From contig CM065296.1 in the NCBI GenBank assembly GCA_032871835.1, positions 114,586,146-114,650,145 of the forward strand: a stretch of DNA of 64,000 bases, given 5' to 3'. This document shows, piece by piece, positions 34,731 through 44,956 of this stretch (positions are counted from its first letter, which is position 1; each line of letters opens with the position of its first letter). The position numbers were made by a program, and so were the translations under genes. Source of the stretch: Dipteronia dyeriana (Eukaryota; Streptophyta; Magnoliopsida; Sapindales; Sapindaceae). A model generated the notes under the pieces. The model saw only the letters and a program-made list of their open reading frames with translations, searched no databases and was not told where the DNA came from.

Positions 34731-36083
34731 AATACTCCTCTTACCAAATTCTCAAAAATAACCTTTTAAAAATAAAAATTTAAAATTTAAAATTGAAATA
34801 TTGAATAAATAATAACAAAATTCTAAACTTTTTAATAAAAAAATTAAATAAATAGAGAAATGAAAAAAATTAAATTTATTTAACAATTTTTAAAATTTTA
34901 TTTTTTACTTAAATATCTCTAAATATAAAACACAGATGAATATATAAATTATTTAATGTGAATTATCATTTAAACTATCTTTTTTAGTCAAATATCCTTA
35001 AATATCATTTGTTTATTTACAATAACATGAGTATTTAAATAAAAAAGATAATTTAGATGATAATTTCCCTTAAATAATTTAAATATCCGTTATTATAGAA
35101 TTTTAGGGGTTTGATGACGAAAAAAAAGTATAATTTGAAGGTGCAAGGATATTTAGGGATATTTAAATAATAACGGCTAAAAAAAGTATAGAGTATTTAA
35201 AGTATTAATTTTTTTTATTATCAATATTAATATTTTATTATTTTATTAATATTATTATATTGTTATATTGTTTTTATTATTTTCATCATTGTTATCATCA
35301 TTTCATTTTTTATTTTTGTTTTTGACTTTATCAATTCTCTTGTTATTGTAATTGAATAAATGATATTTAGGGATATTTAAATAAAAAGATAATTTAAAAG
35401 ATAATGGTGAAAAAAAGTATATGGTATTTAAACTATTATCATTTTATTATTATTATTATTTTAAATTTTATAACAATGGATATAAAAATTATTTAAGGGG
35501 AATTATCATTTAAATTATCTTTTTTATTTAAATAACCTTGTTATTGTAAATGAATAAGTGATATTTAGGGATATTTAAATAAAAAAAATTAGTTTAAATG
35601 ATAATTTACATTAAAAAAAATTATATTCATCTGTGTTTTATATTTAAGAATATTTGAGTAAATTTTTTTAAAATCAATTTTTAAATCAATTTTTTTTCAT
35701 TTCTCTATTTATTTAATTTTATTTTTCAAAAAATTCAGAATTTTATTATTATTTAACCAATATTTCAATTTTAAATTTAAAATTTTAAATTTTCATTTTT
35801 AAAATGCGATTTTTAAAAATTTGGTAAAAGGGGTATTTATGTCAAATTATTATATTTTTTCCGATTTGATGTAACTATACATATAATAAGGGTACCTAGT
35901 GCATTTTGCTATGACAGAACAGTGGATGACGTTAGCATTCCGTCCACTTTTGACAATTTTCGATAGTTCAGGGAGTTTAGTGCCTATAAAAATAATTCAT
36001 GAAACAATATACGAATTCAGGTATAGTTTAAAAAGGATTTGTGACAATATATATTTATATATAAACGGATCCTGTTTTCGGTC

Positions 36084-37566
36084 TTTTTTTTTTCTTGAAA
36101 CTGCAATTTATTAAAGAGTCAAAATTCTGATTGGCATAGCACTACAAAGACACCAAAAGGCCTTAATGGGAAATACATGACAAAAACCTCCCAGATAACA
36201 GCCCATGAAGCAAATGCTCAAAGCGAAAAACAAGCTACCAAAACACAGTCAAAAACAAAGACAAACCACTACTCAGGACATGCTCCACTCTACCATCTCG
36301 CCATGCATTGTATACCCAGCTTTTGCAAGATTGTCCGCCAATGAATTAAAATCACTTTGCATTAATTGTACAGCCAAAGAACTTCACTGCCTGATAAGTT
36401 GTCTAATGTCATAGAGTAAGTTAACTTGACTCAAGTTACCAAAAACATCTCCATTAATCCAAGTAACTACTAATTCCGAGTTACTCAAAATGGTAATTTT
36501 TCGATCATTCAACAGCTGACACATAGAAATCATATTGCATGCCTTATGAATAGCGAGAACCTCAGCACTGATAGGATTTATAGAACTAACAAACAAAGAG
36601 AATAAACATAACACCTTTCCATATGCATTTAGAAGGACTCCATATATGCCACCCAAACTATCCGCCACGGAACCATCCACGATGAAAACCAGAACGTCGT
36701 CCATCGGTGAGTACCTCAATCTTTGGTTCACTGACTTAACAGGATTACTGTCCACACACCGACCTACCACATCCAACAAAAGCAGAGTTGTGTCTACCAT
36801 ATAACCTCTTCCAAAGTTTTTGAACCACCATACCACCCTAAATTTTACCAAGTCTAACACTTTCACCTGATTTGGAGACTTCCCATTAAACACAATATCA
36901 TTGTGCACCTCCTAAATAGACCAAACCACCGCATAAAACAATAAATTCCAAGCCCTAGAATACGACCTATACGGACACAAACCGGTTCAGCACTCCATCC
37001 ACCCTTGAACTGACGTGTTGCAACACGAGGAAACACCCCACCATCCCATGGCCTCCACCCATACTTCCCAGGACCAAACGCACTGAAGAAAAAGATGATT
37101 AATTGTTTCAGCACCTATACCATATATCGGACATTCAGTGTTGTTCAAATGGGGCAAACCAAAATTGTTGAGGACTCTTCTCACCAAGATACAGCGTTTT
37201 AGCAATTGCCATAAAAACACCTCAACTTTCGGAGGACAAATCCCCTTCCAAAGAAATTGACAAACAAATAAACAGATATTGCTACCTTCAGCTTCCAAAC
37301 ATCTCCTAAAAGATTTAACTGAAAACACTACATTCGAAACGTAAAACCATGACAAAGTGTATTGAACATCCCTCCGAACTACTGTACTTTCTAAAGCAAA
37401 CATAAAGCATTTCCATTGCTCCAACTCCCAATCGAAAAGTACTCTCCTCCTATTTACTTTCCACACCCAACTTGAATTGACAAAGCTTCCAAACTCCTTC
37501 ACCTAACCCTCTTTATTGGTTGCCAAGGCAAAGACCCTTGGAAATGCCAATTTCAGAGGATATGAG
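36084..37566 (-). mobile_element. LINE 3' part: RNase H and zinc-binding domains
   Basis: The 3' end is at the poly(T) run 36084-36093 (poly(A) on minus). Upstream on minus are an RNase H domain (36908-36384: 'FIVDGSVADSLGGIYG', 'INPISAEVLAIHKA', 'TILSNSELVVTWING') and an RT-associated zinc-binding domain (37502-36863: 'CPPKVEVFLWQLLKRC', 'CPIYGIGAETINHLFLQC'). The last RNase H acid (S-D-S in relatives) is S-N-S. The LINE continues at 40117 beyond an LTR element. It is 5'-truncated and lacks the RT core. Confidence 0.82.
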
Positions 37567-38111
37567 TGACACAACGAGGTATGGCAAAAATAAGAATGAT
37601 TACTTTGTCGAACCCTGAGACACTCTCAGATGAACCTTGACGCAGCAACCGGTAGTTACCCAAGCATGGACCGCCATGCAAGGGCCATCATTCCCTAATC
37701 TTCGTTAGGAAATGGTGCTCTCGAATCCTCAAAGAGCATGTTGAATCCACGACAGATAAATGTTCCAAATGAAAAATTTTATTAAAATCAATCAAAGGTT
37801 TAAAAGTTACAATAATTGGAAATAATAAGACTATTTATAATAAACTAATTCTAATACGACTCGAATACGACATTCCTTAAAAAAACCTAATCAGAATCTT
37901 CTAAGATTCATGATTTCTAACTTGACTGTAAAACAAAGATCAAATCTTACCCAAAAGGTAAGTTTGATTTATTTCCAAAACCTAAATTTACTTCCTAATC
38001 AAACTAAAATAAATAAACTTACTAAACAAGAAAAGACCCAAATTAACAAAATAAGAAAATAAAGAAATTGTTCGACATGGGCCGCGGTTCTTTCATCTTT
38101 GTCCTACATCA
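37567..38111 (-). repeat. 3' LTR of the gag-only element
   Basis: This 545-bp LTR matches 39545-40111, which has about 20 more bases ('actaaaacaagaaaagatca' near 39865). Confidence 0.88.
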
Positions 38112-38434
38112 GTCACCCTTTCTTAAAAAGAACGCGTCCTCGAGTTCGGTTGAAACACGCGAAAAGGCAGGTAAACAAAGAAGAACCCATATTTGTCTTG
38201 TGGAAGTGGTAAATGCCAACCGAAAAATCTCTCCATAGCTCATCCAAAATCTACAACGGCACCACAACAATCGTCCAACGGAATGCAGAAGATGTCCAAG
38301 CTATTCGCCACTGCCGATGCCTATTGGTTGCGGCTTGAACCGTTGGACACCTGTAGAGGTTTGGACAATAGTTATTCCTCGTTGCTAGCTCTTCCCATCC
38401 TACATAGTATTCTCCTCCTCTTAAAATAAACTTA

Positions 38435-39136
38435 TCCTAGAGTTTGGCAAGGTTTTGTTTGAGTGGATTATACTTCAAATGTACCATCTTGTCAATCACT
38501 GGCTTGAACAAATATACTTCAGATGGCAAGTACAATGTTGGATCTTCAAAATCCAAATCAATAAAAATAATCTTCAAATATCCCCCAATAAAAATTGTGT
38601 GGATTTTCAAATAAGTTGTCACCCTTGGAAACTTTATCAATGGAAATTGATTTAGCTTCCAGTTTTGCTTCAGCCATATCTAAAGTGCAATCAATATCAG
38701 TGGTTGGATCGCAGTCTTCAACTTCTAAGATCCAAGGCTTATATTCAAATACTTCGACAATTTTCACTTCATACGAAATATCTTCAATCGTATCTTCTAC
38801 ATGACAAAAATCTTTAAAATAATCAATTGGTAGATATTCCTCATGCATTGCATGTTTCAACACAGGCCATGATTGGATCCTATCCATTTCAAATCTTTTT
38901 CGATCCTTTTGAAAGTCTTCCCACCAAATTAATGCATCGTTTTTCAAATAAATTTCTACAAGTAAAACTTTCAGACTTTCTTCAGTTTTCTAATATGCAA
39001 AATATTCTTCAACTTCTTTCAACCAATTAATAAATTCTTCAATTTTCATATGACTAGAAAAAAATCGAAGTCTTGGTTGATAATCATTATAGCTTGAAAA
39101 ATAATTATTGAAACCAAGAGAATCATTGAAACCCAT
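38435..39136 (-). pseudogene. Gag-like remnant of the gag-only element
   Basis: It reads from the ATG at 39136 (MGFNDSLGFNNYFSSYNDYQ). 'IEEFINWLKEVEEYFAY' is followed by a TAG at 38990-38992, then 'NDALIWWEDFQKDRKRFEMD' and 'WPVLKHAMHEEYLP'. The W-W and 'W..LK..M...FLP' pattern matches the retrotransposon gag domain (PF03732 type). A frame change near 38560 leads to a tail ending near 38437. No zinc knuckle, protease or RT is visible. Confidence 0.7.
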
Positions 39137-39530
39137 TGAGAACCGAAATCAGAGTCCGAAAAAAAACTTACCAAAATTTGAACCCTGAGAACTGCTTACG
39201 AAAAATTAATTCACTCACAGCTTCAGGTGTGTGTGATGGTGGACGCAATCTGAAATATCTGGAACTCGTGAGACTAAACTGAAATTTTTGGCATTGTTGA
39301 GGTTGATCTGTAAATTGTAACATTGTTGGGCTAATCCACAATTTCTGTTGTCTCTGAGGCTGATTGTTAATTTTTGGAACTATCACACAAACACTCTCAT
39401 TCTTTTTTTTTTCAATTTCGTTTCTCTACTTTTTTTTATGGGGGGATATGGAGGGTGAGTATATGGTGTTTAGGAAGGTAGTTGGTTGTGGTCCGTGGAC
39501 ACTGAGCCTAGCACAGAGGTAGACTCGATC

Positions 39531-39543
39531 CCTCTGATACCAA
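39531..39543 (-). other. Primer-binding site of the gag-only element
   Basis: The reverse complement TGGTATCAGAGG abuts the LTR at 39545. It is the initiator Met tRNA type. Confidence 0.8.
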
Positions 39544-39544
39544 T

Positions 39545-40111
39545 TGACGCAGCGGGGTATGGCGAAAATAAGAATGATTACTTTGTCCAACCCTGAAGCA
39601 CTCTCAGATGAACCTTGACACAGCAACCGGTAGTTACCCAAGCATGGACCGCCATGCAAGGGACATCATTCCCTAATCTTCGTTAGAAAATGGTGCTCTC
39701 GGATCCTTAAAAAGCATGTCAAATCCACGACAGATAAATGTTCCAAATGAACGATTTTATTAAAATCAATCAAAGGTTTAAAAGTTACAATAATTGAAAA
39801 TAATAAAATTATTTATAATAAACTAATCATAATACGACTTGAATAAGACATTCCTTAAAAAAAAACTAAAACAAGAAAAGATCAAAACTAATCAGAATCT
39901 TCAAAGATTCATGATTCCTAACTTGACTGGAAAATAAAGATCAAATCTTACCCAAAAGGTAAGTTTGATTTATTTCCAAAACCTAAATTTAATTCCTAAT
40001 CAAACTAAAATAAATAAACTTACTAAATAAGAAAAGACCCAACTTAACAAAATAAGAAAATAAAGAAATTGTTCGACATGGCCGCGGTTCTTTCATCTTT
40101 GTCCTACATCA
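39545..40111 (-). repeat. 5' LTR of the gag-only element
   Basis: This 567-bp LTR is followed by the duplicated ATGAG. It is the partner of 37567-38111. Confidence 0.88.
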
Positions 40112-40116
40112 ATGAG

Positions 40117-40200
40117 TCTCATTTTAAGTCCTCCCAAAATCTTGCACTTTCACCAGACCCAACATTAATCACCTGAAAACCATCTCGAACTATCTAACAA
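40117..40200 (-). mobile_element. LINE continuation (5'-truncated end)
   Basis: On minus this reads toward 'SGESARFWEDLK', the usual segment just before the LINE zinc-binding domain. It therefore joins the LINE at 37566 across the LTR element. Similarity stops near 40200, which is taken as the 5' truncation. Confidence 0.6.
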
Positions 40201-40364
40201 AAGCGTTGGTCAAACTTCAAAAACTGATATTCTTCTAAATTTATTATAAATCATGATTGCATGAATTTATTATCTTGATTGCCTTCCAAGCTAGGGAACC
40301 TGAGTTCAAATGATTGGTACATAACACGGCTTACCAAGTTGTGTTACATATCACAAGCGTTGGT

Positions 40365-42041
40365 TGATCACTCATAAATGAGCACCCGTAATAGTACAGA
40401 GCCGTGGGAGTAGTATAATGATAAATAAGATTCGTTCCACGAGGATTGATGAATTGATTACCACAATTGATTGATTAGACTACTATTTAGACAAGCAAAT
40501 ATTTGATGATTCAATTATAAAAATGACACTAATTAACTATAAACTACTTCTATAATGCGACTAATGAAACTTAACCAACAAGCAAACAAGACAAAGTCAC
40601 ACAAAAGCAAGTGTTTGTGTTACTATTAGGAACTTAGGCTACGACCTTGAATCCACCTAACCAGTCATCACCAATTTATAGACACACCATTATGAATAAA
40701 TTATACAATTGTGAATATAGACTCGTGATACCCTCTATTAGTCTCTACTCTCTCCCGAGCATTAGAGACAACACTTATATGCACCAATAACTTATCTCTC
40801 GATGGTCATCCAAAATGTACACAAGTTCATTAAGTTTAGTGGTTCACTAAGTGATTCCTAGAGACTAGCCTTGAGTATTTCTACCTTACTAGATATCTAT
40901 CATGCATTTCATCGAGCACGTTGTGTGCTTCTCCTCTCGTTACATCACACACCAACCAAATACACATCAAATGATAGCTAGACACTCAATGCAAATTAAA
41001 GCATGAAATACATATACATAAACACAAGCAATATGAATAAAGTGGGGGTCTTCATTAGCAAATCATAGTAAAGGTTTCATCTTGGCCTTAGCCAAGATGA
41101 GTTTAATTCATAATTTAAGGAATGACTACAAAACATGTGATTTTCATACAAGCCATAAGAAAATATAACAAAATGAAATAGAGAAAGATTAAGAATAGAC
41201 TAAGTGTAGATGTCCTCTCTCTTGGTTGGTGGAATATGCTTGACTTGCTCCTTCTCTTGATGCTCCTCTCTTGCTCCAAGATTGTGATTTTATAGTGGAA
41301 AAATGGGAAGGTTGGGTATTTAGTTCTTGGTAAAGTGGATTTAAAGTTTGGATGATGGATTGAAGGTTTGATGAAGTGATTTGGTGAAGGATTTGAGTGG
41401 AAGGTAAGGGATTTGGGTGAAAGGTAGTGTTTTTAGGGTTTTGGATTGTAAATGGAGGATTTAGAGTGTTGGGTCATCCAAGAGGTCCCTAAAATAGCTC
41501 AAAAATGGGTATTTATATGTTTAGGAATGAGGCACGAAACCCTAGAAGTTCTGTTGAGTTGTACTGCGGCACTGGTGTTGTCCTGGTCGAGTGGCGCCTC
41601 ACCATCGTAACACCACTGATCTTCTGCGCCGGTGAGGGTTGTGCTGGTCGAGTGGCGCCTCACCAGAGCAACACCACTGATCTTTTGCGCTAGTGTGGGT
41701 TGCGCTGGTCGAGTGGCGCCTCACCAGCGCAACACCACTGATCTTGTGCGTTGGTGAGGGTTGCACTGGTCGAGTGGCACCTCACCATCGCAACACCACT
41801 GATCTTGTGCGCTGGTGAGGGTGGCGCTAGTCGAGTGGCACCTCACCAGCGCCAGCCGTGGCCTATGACTTTGGTTCTTCCGTTTTGGCCCTAACTTTTC
41901 TAAATTTTGCACTATTACTCTAGGATTGCTAAAGGAACCTGCACAAGCTTAATACACCATTAAATAGTAGATTTTTACTAAGGAACTAGTGCAAATGACA
42001 GGATATGGAGGCTACACCAAGTGTAGAAATGGGAGTTATCA
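40365..42041 (-). mobile_element. Solo LTR of an Athila-type element
   Basis: It is bounded by TTGGT at 40360-40364 and 42042-42046, starts TGATCACTC and ends GAGTTATCA. Read on minus it matches the Athila LTRs at 33167-34730 at both ends ('tctacacttggtgtagcctc' and 'gagcac...gagtgatca'). No internal region remains, so it arose by recombination between two LTRs. TATAAATA is inverted at 41511-41518. Confidence 0.9.
41580..41868. repeat. 60-bp GC-rich minisatellite in the solo LTR
   Basis: About five units carry 'ctggtcgagtggcgcctcac' followed by 'gcaacaccactgatctt' and 'gcgctggtgaggg'. Each unit contains an inverted pair (GCGCTGGTGAGG and CCTCACCAGCGC). In LTR orientation the array lies just upstream of the TATA box. 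Confidence 0.85.
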
Positions 42042-42185
42042 TTGGTCAAACTTTAAAAACCGATATTCTTCTAAATTTATTATAAATCATGATTCCATGA
42101 ATTTCTTATCTTGATTGCCTTCCAAGCTAGGGAACCTGAGTTAAAATGATTCATTACGATATTTTCAATCTACTCCACTTATACA

Positions 42186-43682
42186 TGTAATGTAACCCCA
42201 AATTTTTATCAAATTATGTTCCTCTCTTGGATAAAACCAAGTTTTAATCATTTAAATTAGTTGTGCAGGTCTAAATTAGATTTGGAGTTTAATGGTTTTG
42301 GATAGAGTTGAAGTGGAACAAAAAATGCATAAGCAGCCAAAACAGACGCAAAAGTGACCTCCGGATGACCTCAACTAAGTCTCCTCAAGGTCGCTATTCT
42401 CTCATCAAGAAAGCAACCTCAAGGCGACCTCAGTTAAGTCGTCCTAAGGTCGCATCTCTTTCGGGTCAGTACTTCCTCATTTCTACCAGAGAGCATAGCG
42501 ACTTGCACATTTTCTCCACTAGGTCACCCCAAAGTCACCCCTTTACCTAGAAAAGGTACAATATCATAAAATTTACCTTTCTACCCCTGACCTAATTTGT
42601 CTCTCTATATAAACCTTTACTATTTTGAGACGTAGGGACCACTATCTACCCAAAAACTCTTAAAAAATCTAAACCCTTTCATCTTCCCCATACATCACCC
42701 ACACATCTCCTAAGAAAACTACCAAGACACCACATTTCCCAAAAATCCAACACAGCCACACCCATACATCATATCCATCATCACTTCACATTTTTGGACA
42801 AAAAGAGAGCTGAAGAAATTCGAAGGAGAAAAAGATTCAGGAAGAAGAGAAGGCTCTCCATATAGTGTTCTCTAAACTCTTTCTCTTTCATATTTTGTTG
42901 TAGAGCTATGTATTTATTCTCATAAATGTTTTGTATGGCTCTAGTTTGTAACATGAACTAATTTTCCTTTGCTAAGGCTTGATGAAACAAAACCCTTGAA
43001 ATTATTTATAAAGACTACTCTTTTATCCATGTGTGCATTATGTTTTGTGCGGATGTTTTTTAATACTTAATGATTTCACTAGATTGATCAACCTATGGAT
43101 GATATTTGGTTGTGTTATGAATCGAGAGATAATGTACACAACGTGTTTAATGAAATGTCGTCTAAGCATGACTAGTAAGGTAGAGATACGTGAGGCTAGT
43201 TTATAGGACCCTTGTTTGTGTACCAATGTTCTTAATGAGTTCATGCACATGGTCTAGGATCATCGAGAGATAGGATTTGGGTGTGTTTGGATACTATCTT
43301 TATTACTCGAGGGAGTGTAGAGATTATTGTAGGGTGCACAGGTCTAAAATTCATATTTTTACAAATTGGATATTTGGGTGAGTCTAGGTCTTACATGAGA
43401 GAGGGTGATGTGGATTCTATGTCTTAGCATATTTCATCATATAATTGCTCTCGACTTCTTTATTTGTCTCTAAACTTACAATCTTAGTTGAAATTGCTTG
43501 AGTAGCTAATTTAGATTAAGTGTAGTTTTTAGAATTCTCATTCTCTTTAATCATTATTCAAATAGTAGTTAGATCAATCGATCTCAATACTCAGCTCTTC
43601 AATCTTTATGGAAATGAACTTTATTTATTATTATACTATATTTCGGCCTCATACAATTACGAGCGCCCATGTTTGAGTGGTC
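42186..43682 (+). repeat. Diverged Athila-type LTR (solo or truncated)
   Basis: The 3' half aligns with 34140-34730: 'cgagagataatgtacacaac', 'actagtaaggtagagat', 'catcgagagat' and the end 'gagtggtca'. U3 palindromes with 'cctcaaggtcgc' (42345-42545) precede TATATAAA at 42606-42613. The left boundary is uncertain and no target duplication was found. Confidence 0.6.
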
Positions 43683-43806
43683 AATTTCCACCCTATATAC
43701 TTTCACAAAAAATAGAGAATAAATGTACCAGCACTCAGCATCTACATTCACATTGTCACAAAGGGGTCAATAAATTATTGTCATCATTTGAGGGGTGTGT
43801 TGTGCA

Positions 43807-43846
43807 AATATCACCATTTTACTATGGTATGTTTAAAAGGCACCAC
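43807..43846 (+). repeat. Left terminal inverted repeat of the MULE
   Basis: 'aatatcaccattttactat' and 'gtttaaaaggcaccact' match, in reverse complement, the right end at 52281-52319. Identity is roughly 70-75% by eye. Confidence 0.55.
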
Positions 43847-44194
43847 TTAGTGTGATCGAACAAAAATACCCCAAAGTTGTCGTTTTGTTAGTGTGAAAAA
43901 AGCCACAGTGAGAAGGAGACCGACGGTAGCAGAATCGACGGCGAAGTGACCGAAAAGTGAACAAGAATACACCATATTTGTTGTGATTGACAAAGGTAAT
44001 TTATGCTCGCTTTTTTTATGGATTTTGTAGTTAATAACTTGTCATTGCATGTTAGACTTGTGTTTTGTTGATTGAATTCGTAGATTAGGGTTCAAAACGA
44101 GATTTGAGAATTGTTGTGGTTTAGGTTAGGGTTTAAAATTATGTTGAATATGTGATGATGAAGATGAAATTCTGGTATCGATGAATTGTAATTT

Positions 44195-44910
44195 TGAGAA
44201 ATTTTGAAATCGAGATTTTTTTTAGCGAAATCGAGGTTTTTTGAAACCAGGTCGATGATTTTAAAGTAAGAATCGAGAAGATTTTTTAAAGAATCGATAA
44301 TATTTTTCAAACGATCGAGATTATTTTCAAATGTTAGAGAATCTTTTTCAAACGATCGAAAATATTTTTCAAACGATCGAGATTATTTTTCAAAGGATAG
44401 AGAATATTTTCAAACGATCGAGAATATTTTCAAACGATCAAGAATATTTTTCAAACGATCGAGAAAATTCTCAAAAGATCGAGATTATTTTTCAAACGAT
44501 CGAGAATATTTTTAAACGATCGAGATTATTTTCAAAAGATCGATAATATTTTTCAAACGATCGAGAATATTTTTCAAACGATCGAGAATATTTTCAAACG
44601 TTCGAGAACATTTTCAAACGATCAAGAATATTTTTTAAAGGATCGAGAATATTTTTCAAACGATCGAGAACATTTTCAAACGATCGAGAATATTTTTCAA
44701 ACGATCGAGAATATTTTCAAACCATCGAGAATATTTTTCAAACCATCGAGAACAATTTTCAAACGATTGGGAATATTTTAGAAACGATCGAGAATATTTT
44801 CAAAGGATCTATAATATTAAGAAAGGATCGAGAATATTTTTGAAACGATAGAGAATATTTTCAAAGGATCAAGAATATTAAGAAAGGATCGAGAATATAT
44901 TTCATAGAAC
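44195..44910 (+). repeat. Left subterminal minisatellite array
   Basis: About 30 tandem units of 20-21 bp with consensus near CGATCGAGAATATTTTTCAA. Units vary at the first and tenth positions. It lies between the left end and the Ulp1-type gene start at 44957. Open frames within it are a by-product of the repeat. Confidence 0.92.
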
Positions 44911-44956
44911 TGAGTTTTTTCAGGTTTACTTATGTATTGTTTCTGTGACATTGTAG

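Larger units (their letters stand above)
22293..36048. mobile_element. Long-armed foldback (MULE-like) element, split by Athila
   Basis: The left end ATTGCCACAAATCC and the reverse complement of the right end ATTGTCACAAATCC open long inverted repeats. They share 'ggcactaaac', 'actatcgaaaattg', 'acggaatgctaacg' and 'acccttattatat'. The arms continue after the Athila insertion: 34736-34860 pairs with about 35730-35870. Without the insertion the element is about 1.5 kb. The ends resemble Mutator-like MITEs, but the (TA)-rich flanks prevent a clear target duplication. No protein is encoded by it. Confidence 0.7.
37567..40111 (-). mobile_element. Gag-only non-autonomous LTR element
   Basis: It is flanked by ATGAG at 37562-37566 and 40112-40116. 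Its LTRs (37567-38111 and 39545-40111) start TGAC and end CCTACATCA. The primer site next to the right LTR reads TTGGTATCAGAGGG on minus, giving minus orientation. The 1.43-kb internal region has a gag remnant and no pol. It interrupts the LINE. Confidence 0.88.
40201..42160. repeat. 154-bp tandem duplication split by a solo LTR
   Basis: The unit from 'aagcgttggtcaaac' (40201) recurs at 40355 and, after the LTR, continues at 42047 with 'caaactttaaaaaccgatat' to 'ccaagctagggaacctgagt'. The two units differ at a few sites. The LTR lies inside the second unit. Confidence 0.75.

Noticed and set aside
43684..43780. Internal region of an element following the LTR that ends at 43682
   Set aside because: No primer site or gag follows; MULE sequence starts within about 100 bases, so the LTR is solo or truncated.
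44331..44546. Open frame in the left array encoding Phe/Ile/Arg repeats
   Set aside because: It translates a 20-21 bp minisatellite; the opposite strand is open too. Nothing marks it as a protein gene.
44195..44910. CRISPR array
   Set aside because: The units are contiguous with no unique spacers, and the genome is a plant.
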